Assembly: GCA_008933995.1 (NCBI GenBank)
Contig: WARS01000010.1
Coordinates: 11,678,238 to 11,742,237, forward strand
DNA length: 64,000 bases
Direction: 5' to 3'
DNA from: Datnioides undecimradiatus
Lineage: Eukaryota > Chordata > Actinopteri > Lobotiformes > Datnioididae
Shown here: positions 14,001 through 27,900 of the stretch, piece by piece
Layout: each line of letters opens with the position of its first letter
Position numbering within the stretch: position 1 is the stretch's first letter
The notes under the pieces: generated by a model
What the model was told of the DNA's origin: nothing
Databases searched by the model: none
Seen by the model: the letters and a program-made list of their open reading frames with translations, nothing else
Made by a program: the position numbers and the translations under genes

Positions 14001-17000
14001 ATGTTTGCTCTTTGCATCTAGTGTATTTACTTCTAAGCTTGTGCGCTCATGGATTCAGCTGAGGTGAGGTGAGGTGAGGTGACACCTGAACGCAGGAAGC
14101 ACAAGCTCCCACCTGTCCAACACAGGTGATCGTGTTATACAAGGAAAGCCCTTAGAAAACCACTCATGACTCCCAAGTATGAAGTTAGATTGGATGACAC
14201 AATCAGTCGGATGAGTGTAACTTAAAACAGACAGAATCATGAGTCATGCAGAATCAAAGGCGGTTTTCTAACCCTCAAGGAGTTCGTCAAAGTCATCGAC
14301 AAAGAACTCTCGTAGCGGAGGTCTGCGCGGCTGCTTCAGCGTGTTCACAAGCTGCTGGATTTTAGCGGACACGCGACTGCTGACCGGAACACCTGCAAAA
14401 ACCCCAGACACATACACACGGGGTGAGGGTGACGTCCTGGGCTAATTCTTCACAGTGCAGAAGGAGAGCGCTCGCCTGGGTTGTTGCAAGACAGTCCTCA
14501 GTGTCTGATCAGTGACAGTTCAAAGCTCAAAGACTGGCGCCGAGTTTTGCGAGATAGCAGCAAAGACTCTGCCTCGTCTTGAGGGCTCTACGGAGGAGGA
14601 GTACATTAAAACAAATGCTGTGCGGGGCTTTCAGAGCTCAACTCGCACGGACTGTGTTTGTTCTGAGCTGCTCTCGGTTTGTTCCAGCTGTGACTGCATG
14701 AATGTGAGGCATGCTAAAAAAGAAGAGAGATGCTTCAAAAACAATAAAGGAGCAAATTAAAGAAAAAAGTCCAATCTGTTCATCCAGGGGAGTGACATGA
14801 ACAGACACGGTGTAAATGTGGAATTGGTCAGTTCTCTGAGGCGGTAGTCCAATTTGAGCCGACCTCCTGATTAAGGACTTTCTATTTTTACCCCCCCCCC
14901 CCTCGTCTTCAGCATCTTTATTCGCAGGCTCCATTTGGGCTGGCTAAAGGTGTGACAGTGTTTCACGCGGCGGAGGAGATGACTCTTACCATCGCCGGTC
15001 TCCATGCGCTCTGCGTTGCCGTACTTCTGCGTGTTCCTGGCAATCGTTCCCATATTGGCCATGTGGTGACGCTCGGTGTGGGAGTGGGACGAGTCCGATG
15101 AGTAGCCCGTCACATCCGGGGGGGCCGAGTGATTCTCTGCGGGGAGGGGGCGGAGGGGGAGCCAGGCAGACAGATGGAGAGAGAACGGGGGGAGAGGCAG
15201 ACAGAAACACACACAAACAGCCAGCGGTGACTCACTGCTCCTGTTTAACGCTGCGCTGTTTGTCGAGAGCCTTGTTTAATTGCTCTTATGGACAATTAAA
15301 CAAATTGGATGGTCCTTTTCTTTGTTAATGTGGGTCACATCCCTGACACACACAGGGCTGAATGAGGCCTGGCATGTCAGGACCGTCTACTACAATACAA
15401 TACCTGTTCCAAAACAATCCTTCCTTTATAGATTCATAATGAAATCGGAGCGTGTTTCGTGACATACAGTCTACAGTTTCACACAAAAACCGTTTTTACA
15501 AACTCAATCTAATGACACTGAGCTGATTTCTGCAGTATGAGCAGTGAGTCACTTTATAGCAGGAGGTTGTCAATAAGTAAAATCATGAAAAACAGACGGG
15601 AGGGAACATTCAAGAACGTTCATTTTAACAGATGTATGATCAAAACCCTCATCAGATCTCAGCTCCGGCTCTTTGATCCCTGATCAAACCGTCGCTCTCA
15701 TTAATCACATTTATTGGAGGCTGTCAGTGGAGCGTTCAGATCTTTTGTCTGACCTCAAACCATGAACAACGTGGCTGTAAACCAGGGAGAGTGTGTGTGT
15801 GTGTGTGTATTCCCCCGACATGCGCGACACAAACAGTTCAAAGTTGTGTAAAGTGCAGCTGATTAAAACGCTCTGAGATGTTTTGACGTGTTGGACCTAC
15901 CGTCTGACTCCAGCGGTGGTGGCCACAGCATGTCGGATCCGAACTCGCAGGATCGCCGCAGGGATCCTCCGTTCTCTGCAACACTCAGAGCTCCCTTCCT
16001 CTTCAGAGACAGGTGGCCGATACCTGCAGCCACACATCACACAGGTGTGTTACACTGAGGTTTGCACCGTGATGCAAAACTAAAGGTGACATGAAATTGC
16101 AATCAATTTTAGAGGCGCACTTGGACCGTGCAGCCAAAATATGCAGTAAAGGTGCTTTCACCATGTGGGGATTGCATTTCCATGTCACAGTGAGATCCGG
16201 TAAAGTCTTACCGTGGTGTGACTGCGACAGGTGGCTCTGCTGGTGGTGCGACTGGCCCAGGTGCGTGTGCACCAAGTGCGTGTGGGCCAGGTGCGAGATG
16301 TGCGTGTGCGCCAGCGAGTCGGCCAGCCGTCCGGCATTCCCGCTGCCCCCGCTCTGCGTGGACGAGGACGAGGAGGAGGTGGAGCCCAGGTGGGCGGGGC
16401 CTAACTGGGAGGGGCGACTCATCCAGTGCTCCATGCCCGACATGTCGTCACCTGGCCCCGCCTCCTCCTCTGAGCCCGACGACGAGTCTGAGCACAGGGG
16501 GGACAGGCCTAGTGAGAGTCAGTAACCGCCATTATTTGTTAAGAGAAAACACAACATGAACACAACATGAGCACATAAGCAGTCAGGGTCAGTTACTAGC
16601 ACCACTACAGTATATGCTAACACAACAGGCAACCCTCATACAACACTAACATAACAAAACATGTTAGAAAATATCAATATAAATCACAACATGTCACATA
16701 AATCAAGAACACAAATGTTCCAAACTATGCTCTAAAACTATAGTTGCTATAGTAACAATGCAGACAACAGCTGAAGCAAAAGTTTGTGAGTGTCGTGTGG
16801 CTTTAAAGGAGTTGGTAAACAACATAAAGCAGTTTGAGTCCAAATTAGAGGTAAACACTTCTCTGTTTGGATAATTTGGCTTCACAGCAGCTTCACTCTG
16901 CTCTATCAGATGTCTGGATTAATGTATATACTAGCGTCAACAAATACGATGTTGTGAAGAACATGGAAAAGTTTCTTTCAGGTACGGTGCTGTATCAGCT

Positions 17001-18156
17001 AAGACTGTGATATCTGATTATATGCTCCTCTTGAGTTTGTGGTTGGTTTTCAGATTCGTCACCGGTGACTTAACCGGCCTTGTGCACAGTATATGGCGAG
17101 TGTAGCAAAGGTCTGTGGATGCCTGAATAACACATTGGGCTGTTTGGTCAGGTGCTGATGGCCACGTGGATCAGTTTCCAATGGTTAACAACCGTACAAC
17201 AGAGGAGCAGTGAACACCAACGTGAACAGAAATCTAAATTTTAACCAGAGTGACGGGCTCGATCTCTCGACTACCAACCCAGATTTTCCTAAAACAGTTG
17301 GTGTCGTCAGGAGGCAGCTGAACTAAGCGACAGCGACGAATTACATAAAGCTCTGAGGCGACGTCAGGTCCACTTAAGGTTTTTCTCAAAGGTTAAAAAG
17401 GAAATTACCGCTGAACAAAGTTATTACATTTCCTTCATTAAGATTCAATCAACGGCCAAATTATGTCATCAGCTCTGATTATGTTCGACCTAATGAGCTC
17501 ATATTTGAGGTAAAGGTCAACTTCCCATTCCAGCCACCTTCCTGTGGCTACAGAGTGTGAGCAACAGTTTTTGAGGAAAAAATAGCCACTAATTCAGATT
17601 TTTCAGATCTTTCACGGTGAAGCACGTTCACGGTGGTCTCCTGCAACACTACGGCTACCTGTGAGTGGGTTTACACGCCTCAGGAAATGTGCGTGTTTGC
17701 AGGTTTTGGTCAAATGTGTGTGTTTCTTTGTCAGAATAAAAACACCTGAGGACCAGAGACGCAGCAGTACAACTAAATTCAACGGTCCAAGATTTTGGAA
17801 AATTGTAGTTTCCCAGATTCATGAAACGTGCACCTCGGTGAATCCTGATCCATCTGACTTCTCCACTGACTGACTTAGAATGAGGGGTCTCTGTTTGCTG
17901 TGTGTGGAGGACAAGCTCCGGTGCGTTTTGGCGTGTGTCTCGTCACCTGGAGGCGTGTATGCGTCCATGGAGGTCTGCACCACCAGCGAGCGTCTCTTGG
18001 ACGGCATGGGCACGGCCACCTTCCTCTCCACGTGCCGTGCCAACACGGCCTGCACTGCCTCGGTGTGGACGTCTGAGAGCCAGAGAGGGAGAGAGTGAGC
18101 CACTGATACAAAGGCAGAGGAGCAAATGTCCCCGGCTCATATCACTGAATTATACA

Positions 18157-18194
<38 letters not shown>

Positions 18195-19143
18195 TGTATG
18201 AATTGAGCAGACTGTATTTTTATAATACTCTTGTAGTGTGGATGCAGAACTTATCTGCAAACCTCAGTGGAGTAAAGGAGTAAAGTATCAGTTATCATAG
18301 TGCCACATGCTGTAGCTACATTACCGGCAATAAATAATGAACTATCCAATCAACTGCTCATTGATTTGCATGTATTATTCATCTCAGCTCAACTAGGCTG
18401 ACCGGCTCCACATGGATTCCAAACTACCAGTGAGTTTTCCTCTTAACTCTTACTTAAGTCATTTCATTGTAGTAAGTGATTTAATTAGCTTTACCTAAAC
18501 ATTTTAAATTCACCAATCTAAATTCACTAACGACATAAACCCATTACAGAGTTCACTGTCGGCTTATTCAGCGTCTCGCTTGATGCTGGTCGGTTTATAC
18601 AATTCCCCGATGCTGACGCTGTGCAACCTGTGGAGGAAACGTTCCCGTTAACAGCGACTCTTCACACGCAGCAGCCTGGGGGGGGGGGGGGGGGGGCCTC
18701 CTCAGGCTGTGATAACACTTCTGTGGTTGTGGAGGAGCCCCGTCAAGTCTGTGAGAATAACCCTGTTAATGACGGTTATGTTTGTAACGCGAAACCCTCG
18801 TCGCGAACTGGAGAAACGGAGTTTGGACGACTTGACGTGAGAAGTTGTAGTGGTTTGCATTATGATTCTCTGCGCTGCCGTTACTGAGGGAGACTTGGCA
18901 GCTGCAACTGAACAGCTAGTATCAATTAAATGTCTGGAGGGATGTTGTTGTTAAATCTTATGTCGATGCTGTGTGCCGGTGGCTGTCACCTGATCGGTAG
19001 CGTTCGTCTCTCGTGCCAGAGGTTCGCCGCCGGTGGAAACGAGCAGCAGAGGGGGGACCGAGTGGGGCCCGATGGGACATGGGCCCTTCCATACCTACAG
19101 AGGCAAGCAGACAAGCAGGCCGACAGACACACACATATATATG

Positions 19144-19178
<35 letters not shown>

Positions 19179-19466
19179 GGACACACACATATATATGCAC
19201 ATGCGAGTTTCAAGAAAGCAATAAACACAGCGCAAGAAGGAAAAACAAACATGGAGATGATTTGATTCAGCAGAAAAATGAGATTTTTCTGACTTCATAA
19301 AACAAAATAATTGAAAAATAATTGAAAAAAATAAAATAAAATAAAATAAAGATTTGAATTATGTGGTAGTTGCTCCAGGACAGAATCCCCCTCAGGATTT
19401 TAGCGACCCATAAAGCTACATCCGTGTGATAAATGATCAAGCACAAGGACTCAGGTTGTGTGATGG

Positions 19467-19509
<43 letters not shown>

Positions 19510-22500
19510 AGTTGCACCGAGGCCTGTGGAGGCCCGCGCGTGGGGAGCCGGCGAGCAACTGCAACATGCTCAGATTCAGATACGGAGGAGCAGGCGCAAG
19601 CTGAGCTCTAGGGAGTCCTAACCTACATTCACTAATGGCGACGGCTGACGACTGAATCGATAGAGTGGAGTATCATCGTAACTATATTTGTCATGATACC
19701 GGATCGATACCCTGGTGGTGGTATGAGAATATTTTAGCTGGGGGATGGGGGGGTGGGCGGGTGGGCTGTGTGTGGGGGAGGTTAGAGGTTGCTAAATTAC
19801 CTCCAGCATGTGGAACATATGCCCTGATCAGCTTGTGCCTCTTCTTCTCATAACCCTTCTGAGTGATGTCCCCTGCAAACAGATAGAGATAGATAGAGAG
19901 TGAGAGAGCCAGTGACGGTGGTGAGGGCTGTTTTTATTCACCCTGTCATCAAATAATTTAGAAAAACACCTTCAAATGTTGCTTCAATCGTTTTTTTTTT
20001 TTTTTTTTTGATTATTTTAACCTAAAGGGCAGTGCCGGTGGCGTTTTGGACAAATACCACCTGAGCACACGGCGCCCCGGTTTGATCTGAGACGATCGTC
20101 CCGTATCACTCAACCTCTTCTGTCTCTCCCAGTCTTTCAACGTCTCTGCCTAGACTGTTAATTAAAGATGGGATGTGGAGCATAACAAAAATAAATGGCG
20201 CCATGGACAATGACGGAAATGAAGATGTAAAGGTAAAAGATAAATCACGCGGGGCTTTGGCGCTGATCGCTCGGGTCATCGTTCAACCATCGACAGTTTG
20301 CTGGTTTAGTGTTATGACATCGTGATGCTTAACACTTGTCTGCCTCCATATTTCAAGACACTTAATAATCATAGCGCAGTGTTACTTGTCGGCCTCTCGT
20401 CTTTGATGCCGCTGCTGCGTCTGTAACATGTGACGCACTCCTCCAATAAATAAAAACCTAGAAGACGGAAGATGACCTCCTGCAGAACCGGGACAGTCAA
20501 GCTAGCCAGGAAGTTGGAAGACACAGAACAACGGAGGGAGCCCTGTTAGGTGTTATGAGACAAAGCAAGTCAAGTAAGCAAGTGTCACCATTCAAACAGT
20601 GCCTCTGGTCCTCAGTATGCTTTAAACAAAGGGCCTGTCAGACAGCACAGCAGCACCTGAAGCTGCCTGCAGAGGGACGCCCTCATCCAGCATTTTCAGT
20701 AACTTTCAGAAACACTGAACTGACAAACTCCTTTTCTCTCTCTCATCATTCTTCCCCAAACTAGCTTTGTCATTGTACGACTGAAGTACGGCGAAGCCCT
20801 GCTAGCAGAGTGTGTGTGAAAGTGTGCGCCGTTATCAAGGTTCCAAAAACTCGCCGAGACAGATTGTAACATCACCTCAGCCTCAGCCAATCACAGCCTC
20901 TTTCGGACAGCAACTACTGGTATCCCAAGCTGAGATCCTGCACCAGACATGAGTTCACGTCACGCGAAGAGATTCCCACGTTAAGGAGGACAACTAAAGA
21001 TGGCTGTGTGTATATGAAGGCGGCACTGATTGCGATACCACGCAGTGAAAACTCTATATGCAGTAAAACGCCAATCACACTATTTGGCGTGCACTGCCTC
21101 CGGCGACAGACCCATCAGGTTTGCTTTATTGTTCAGGCACCTCATATCAAGTGCTGCCACATCATCGTGAGTGTCGACATGACGGGTTTTAAAAAGTGAA
21201 CAACTACAGCGACTACCGGCACGACATGAATGCAGCATAACGTCCAGATAAGAGCCGTACAACTGTATTTGTTCCCAGCGAACAGTGTCACGTAGCCGCC
21301 CTCTTTCTTGTAGATTTACATCTCTCTAGAATATATTTGTTTATTTTTTAAGAATTGTGAAGACCAGTGGGTAATGCTGGGAAGTTTTTTTTGTTCGGTG
21401 GCTCCATGGCGACCACTGTTGCTCGTGCTCACTCCCTTGTTCTTCCTCTGCGCTCTCTCAGGAACCTCCTGCAGAGTTTCCCGGGATGGACCAACCAGAC
21501 GCGAAGTAGAGACAGAGGTTTGCATGAGCTGCCTGCGGGCTGAAAGGCTTCTGTTTACACCAGCTTTGGTATTTGCGCTGTCACTTGACACAAGCTGCTG
21601 ATACGGAGCAGCAGTTACAGCATCAGCAGAGGTTATATATGATGAAAGAGCTTTTAGGAAGGGTATGACTGATGAAGTGGACTCAAAGTCTGATGGACAG
21701 ACAGAGGGAGGTCAGTATCGAGCTCATCACAGTCCCTCGGGGGTTATTTACTGCTTCTGTAAACACTGATGCCCCCAACACCCTTTCATAACCACCACCG
21801 CTTCAATCAGGGCTAATAAGAGCTAATACCTCATTGTTTGTCCCCATTAAATGCCATTAAACCGCACGTTTCCCTAATTATTGACTCTCGTTTGATTGCA
21901 GCGGAGATGTTTAACTAGCCAACGGCAGGGAACCGAGTCAAACACGGCGGGCAGGGAAGTTCAGCAAGTCATGAGCTGGCACGTAGAGATGTCACGCTAT
22001 GATAAGTGAAAACAACATACATGAAGTAGAAAGGTGCCAGTTTTACACCCAGCTAATAACATTAGCGTTTCGGGATAATGGTTCACGTCAACAAATGCAA
22101 TGAATCGAGCAAAACCGTCCGTCTCTCAGGGTTTGATTTCTGAAAATGGCCGAGTAACTTCCCGAAACAGCGGGCCACAACCTGAGGGGACAGAGCCTTT
22201 TTGGGGGGCTATTATTAGCGGCGGATTAGTCCTCACGTGCTGCTTTGATGTGCGTCTTTATGGTAATCAGAAATATGCCACCCCGTGCGACACTGTAGCT
22301 CATTAGGGCATATTCGATGGCACCAAGGAGGTAGACGCACACGCTGCTTGTCTGCGAATACATTCGATGTTGGTCTTGGTCTTTTCGTGTCGTTTGAGGA
22401 CTATAATAAATTATCACCACGCTTCTTTGGCAAGTGAAGTTTTTTGATTTTAGTTTTTTTTAAATATCCGTCAGCTTTTCTGAAAAATCTGGGATCACCA

Positions 22501-23120
22501 GTTGTATTTGTCCGTGGTAGCGTTCTGCCTTCTGCTTCGTCTGAAAGAAGTGCAATATTCACACCTGAGTGATGTCTCTGTTGCTGCACTTACAGATGAA
22601 CTCAGCTGTTTGCACACAGATTGTGTTTTTTTTTTTTCTTTTTGGGCGCATGGCTCGAGGGCACGGTTGCAGCTGTGCAGCAATGCGTACAAGAACATGA
22701 TGCTGCAAGCAAATAATGACTTCTGGCTACGGTTCCCAAGATCCAGTTTCCGAAGGGGTCTTTTCTTAGAGAGAGAATCATCCCTGGGTCAGCTTCATAA
22801 ACAACACATTCCCAGGGAAAGTCTCTGGACTACAAATCAAGTTCACAAGTCTGCGCTGAGCACACTCTGTTGGCAATTCATCTTCAGCGGCCAGGCTAGT
22901 TCCTCGAAACTCAAACACACGAAACAGTGTTACAAGTTTACGATTTAACAAAAAAAAAACCCCCAGCATGGATGCAGGTCTGCGGTCGGGCTGTGGTGTT
23001 TGAGAAGAGGGAGTGTTTTACTGAGGGGGGAGTGAAGGAAATGTGGAACAGACGGAAGGAAAGAAAAGAAAGAATTGTGTTTTCCAGATCCTGAACCAGA
23101 CAGAGAGAGAGGGATGGAGG

Positions 23121-23181
<61 letters not shown>

Positions 23182-23290
23182 GATTTTGAAAAACAGAGAA
23201 AGACACAGGGAACGACAAGAGTCTGCATTTCACAATCTGACCATGGAGGACGGCCAGAACATCTGGGTCCAATCTGCTCATCTGCGCTGC

Positions 23291-23331
<41 letters not shown>

Positions 23332-24938
23332 GTGTGTGTGTGTGGGTGTCTGTTATGTATGTGTGTTATGAGACCTCTTCTCAGATCAACCGCAGCATTA
23401 CATTCTCAGTCTCTCTCTCTCTCTCTCCCTCCGTGCGCACACAAGCACACACAAGGATCCATGGGGAGACGCCATCTTCCACTTGCAGCGTAGCAGAGCA
23501 GGGAGGGAGTTGCCTAGCAACGGTTCTCCTGGAGAAGGCCCGAGACGGCCATCTTGGATTTGGAGCGTCAGATGTGAGAAGTGGGCTAATGATACCTGCC
23601 AGGGTGAGTGCATATGTTTGTCTCTGTGATGTGTGAGTGTGTGTGTGTGTGTGTTTGTCATACCACTCTGTATTGGCAGCCTAATTACTTTCCTCCTTCT
23701 CCACGCTCCCTCTCCTCCCTGCTCCCTGACACTTGGGTGTTTTAATGGCACACAGCTGAGAAAGAATCGATACTGGCTGACTGCAGATCCGAGTTTTTCT
23801 GCCTGCTGCGATCGTGGAGGCAAAAGGTCTGAGCGCCGCTAAAAAAATAAAATAAAATAAAAATTCATTTTGGCAGTTTCACCAAAAACCTGCGCTGCCG
23901 TCTGTAGTAAACACATCACCCCTGATTTTTCTGATTTTCTCTTCGGTTTTATCTTGAAGCACAATTTCCAACCTTGGATTTCACCGAGAAATACCAAGAC
24001 AAGACGCCAGCATTCTTTTCATTCTGGCTAAAAAAATGGAAAATACAATATTTTCTTTTAATGACTGACGGATTCTGGACTTAGAAACTCATTTTTAGCT
24101 TTTCTGTTATTCTTTAAATCAGTCAATAGTTTTTATTCTTTCTTTGATCTGACAGGTTCTGACTGAAACTGTAAATTTGCTCAGTTGTTGGTCTCTGGAG
24201 ACTCACAGTGTGACCTTGGTATGCGGAGAAACATGATTATTGATAAAAACACTGTTCTGCCCACAGCTGTGTCTGCACTCATATCCAAAGATCTGCTCTG
24301 TCTGCAGATGCTCGAGGCGTTCTCATCGTTATTCTGTGACCAAACACGTTAAACAGATTCTCCCTTAACCCGCCTTAATCTGCGTCCTCCAGTCTGTTAC
24401 GCTGCTGTGCATTGTGTCCCTCTCCTCACTCACATTAACACTTGGCATTTACACTTGAGAGTTTTGTTTTCCAAGACATTTCCTGCTTTTAACTCTTTAG
24501 CCGGTGGTTCGCTGTACTCAAGTATGCAGCACGAGTACTTTTTGTACAAAATGGTGTTGGAGCACAGAGTCAGGCTGGCAGATAGCTGGTGTGGTTGGTG
24601 ATCTTTAATCAGATGTGAAGCCAAATCAGAACGAATTCAGTCTATTTTATTCTGTTCTTGCACAGCATCTTGTGTTTGTGAGATATCTTGTGAGAACTTT
24701 GCCTTCTATCTACTGAATTTAGGCATTTTATATATGTGTGTGTGTGTGTCTAACATCTCATATGTTTCTATCTATCCTCTACCTTCCTTTTCATCCCACG
24801 CTGCTTCTGCTGTCTCATTCCTCAATATCCCACCTCTTTCATTTGATCTCTCTATTTCTCTTCCTTATGGCATCATCAAAAACAGGCAGTCCACCCACAA
24901 AGCCACCATGGAAACAAAATCTACCTCCAGCAGGCACG

Positions 24939-24997
<59 letters not shown>

Positions 24998-27900
24998 GTG
25001 CACGCTCAGAGGGCTGAAGCATGCGTCATGCGTTGGGACCTTGGGCTGTCACACTCACATGCAGGGACCCGTGTGGACTGTGGAGCGTCCACTTGCTCGA
25101 CGACGCATGTGTCTGCAGCAGAGCCAGGGGCCCCATACATACACATACACATACACACACACACACGGATAAATACACAGCCACAGTCGCAGCCAAGTGT
25201 CACATCCACAGCAGCAGAAAGCCAGAAAACCAGGGCACCCTGTTGGATCAGTGGGTTAACATGCCACCAGTGGCGACTTTACGCCATCCTGGGACATTCA
25301 TCAAATAAACGTAATTAACTTCTATTCAAAAATCCTTTGATTTTACTTTCTCAATGACTCTATTTATTATGCCTCTGTCATCACAGCTTAATCTGACAGT
25401 TCTTTTCTTAATCGCTGAGTCTATGAAAGGTCATACTCTGGCAACAAAATGTCCATCCCAGTGTCTCAGTCCATGTCGACGTCTTCAAATGTCTCATTTT
25501 GTCCGGCCAACACACGGAAAACCCAAAGATATACATTTCAAAATCATCTCCAACTGAAAAAAATGGAAATGTTCACATTCAGGAGGCTAAAAATCACCAA
25601 ATTCGACAGTTGACGGATCATCAACTAATCGCCGCAGCTCTACTTGCAATGATTAGTTCAACCAGAAACATTTTGTAACATTTATAAATGTTAAGATAAT
25701 CCGATGTTGCAACCCAGCGAGTGTCTGGCTGCTCTGAGAAGCTAAACCAAACAAAGGTTCAGTATTTTCACTCAATAAATGTCACGAGTGGTTTGTCAAT
25801 TATCAAAATTAGGCTCGATTTTCAGTTGAATACTGGACCCACTCACTGCTTCAGCACTAGTGACACCTCTCGCCCGTCTCTCCCACTCGTCACTTTGATC
25901 TAATTACAAGGTTAAAGCGACAAATGCAAACAGAGAGAAAACCGCACAACCAGGAGAAGCGTTTGAAACTTCAGGATTACATCTGTCTTCGTTTGAGCTA
26001 TCTTCTGAGTCAAGAACATTGCCGTGACAGTCCTAAGTGTCGTCCCACCGCTGAACAGAAAATGAGCAAGTTTTGCTCATCTGCTCAGCAAAAAAGGCCA
26101 AATAATTGATTGTTTCAGTTCCTCAAATGTGAGGATTTACTGCTTTTTATGCAACAAACAAACCAGCAGCCTTGAAGAGGAGGACGTGTGATCACAAGAC
26201 ACAAAATTATGAAAACAGTAGAGTGTAGAATGAGGTTTTGAGGTCAGTCGTCTGTTTATGAAAATACACATGTATAATAGCTCAAAATGGGTTTGCTCGG
26301 ACTTTTTGACATTTGCCTGAACTGACTCATAAATTTCTGGCTTTTCTAGTGCCATTGTTTCATTGTCTGTACTCAACTCTTATAACCCACTGTAATCAGA
26401 CTTGGGTTGTTTGTAAGGTTGGTCGATGAGTTTGTGACCTGAGGTAGACAGAGACAAGTTGTATGGCTTCTGTTATATTCACGCACAGTTCGAGTGGTGT
26501 TTAAATTGCAAGAGAGCACTGTCAGAGAAAGTGGACAACACAGGCCCTCGTGCAGTCATCTGCTACCTCGGGTCTTGCCTTAAGAGGTCCAGAAGGACAA
26601 GGAGGCAACGCTAAGGGAGGATGGCATGTTGAGTGGCTCAATTCAAATTCAGAGAGAGCCGAGCCTGAAAGATGACCCTGGTCCTGGATGACTGGTTTCC
26701 TCACCAGTCATCCAGTAATGACCAGTAATGAGCTCCATGGAATAACCTTGACCGATGGATGAATAACACGATGGCACCTTGCCACAGAGCTAGGTATCTC
26801 ACAGTAATGAGTCCAAGCAATCATTACCAATGAACTCCAAATGACTCAAGATGTCTGATCACTGGGTCCTGAAACTCCTTGGGTTTGATTGAGAGGCAGA
26901 CTCTTAAGACATCTTCCTCCACTTGTAACATGGATGAAGTATGGGTCCACTGCTTACCAGCAGAAATGAAATAATAACTGAAACAGTTGAAATGCCCAGA
27001 AGAAAGTAACTGCGGAGACAAGGTGATATCTGCCATCTTTCTGGATGCAAAGGATGTGCGGCTGGTATGTCGCTCTATCCCAGACGTCTACTATGCTGAA
27101 GTCTTGAGACAGCTACTGGTGAAAATCAAAAAGATCCACAGTGACGATGGCTGCAATCCAGAAATGGGAATTCAAACTCGTCCAGCACCCTCCCTGGTCA
27201 CCTGATCTGGCACCGTCGTAGCACTACCTCTTCCCCATAATGAAGAAAGAGCACATAGGTCACCATCAGGACAGCTTGGATGATGTTATCACTGCTGTGG
27301 ACCACTTTCTCGAGGTCAGAGATGCTGGGAAAGGATCCATATGCTCCACAGCTGCAGCAGTAGTTGTGTTAATGTTGGAGGAGACTATGTTGAAGAGTAA
27401 AGGCAAAGTTTTCTGAAAAGTGACTCATTAGGCCTCAGACATATTGGTCATCCCTTGTATTATAATGAAAGAGAAGTTGGTGCAATGGAGGAAGCACAGA
27501 AGCAATCAGTGACTAAGTGATTGAGCAATTCTGCTCACGTTCAAGGAACACTGATCGACCAGTCATCAATCAGTCACATGACAAAACAACTTCAACTCAC
27601 CTTTGCTCTGCATCTCCGTTCAAATCATTTCAGCATTGTCCAACACTAATGCTTCACTAGCCCTGATGACAGTATAACAGCAGTCTAAGCTGTGTAAAAA
27701 CATATTGACTTTCAGTCGAAATGCCTTGGAGTTGTCTCACGCTAACGGCCACTTTATATAACACACCCACAGATCCAGGCGACAAGTTTAGTCCCGTTCA
27801 TTGTTGTGCTGAAGCTCAACGGGCTTCTGATGGAGACGGACGTCATTTCCAACAAGAGACTGACAACTGCTCTCTTTGGATGGCACACCAACGCACCCCT

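Noticed and set aside
23121-23181. CRISPR-like or satellite array
   Set aside because: Simple GATA tetranucleotide repeat without spacers.
24734-25318. 194-residue plus-strand open frame with poly His-Thr
   Set aside because: Made by the (CA)n repeat; no splice sites or family resemblance.
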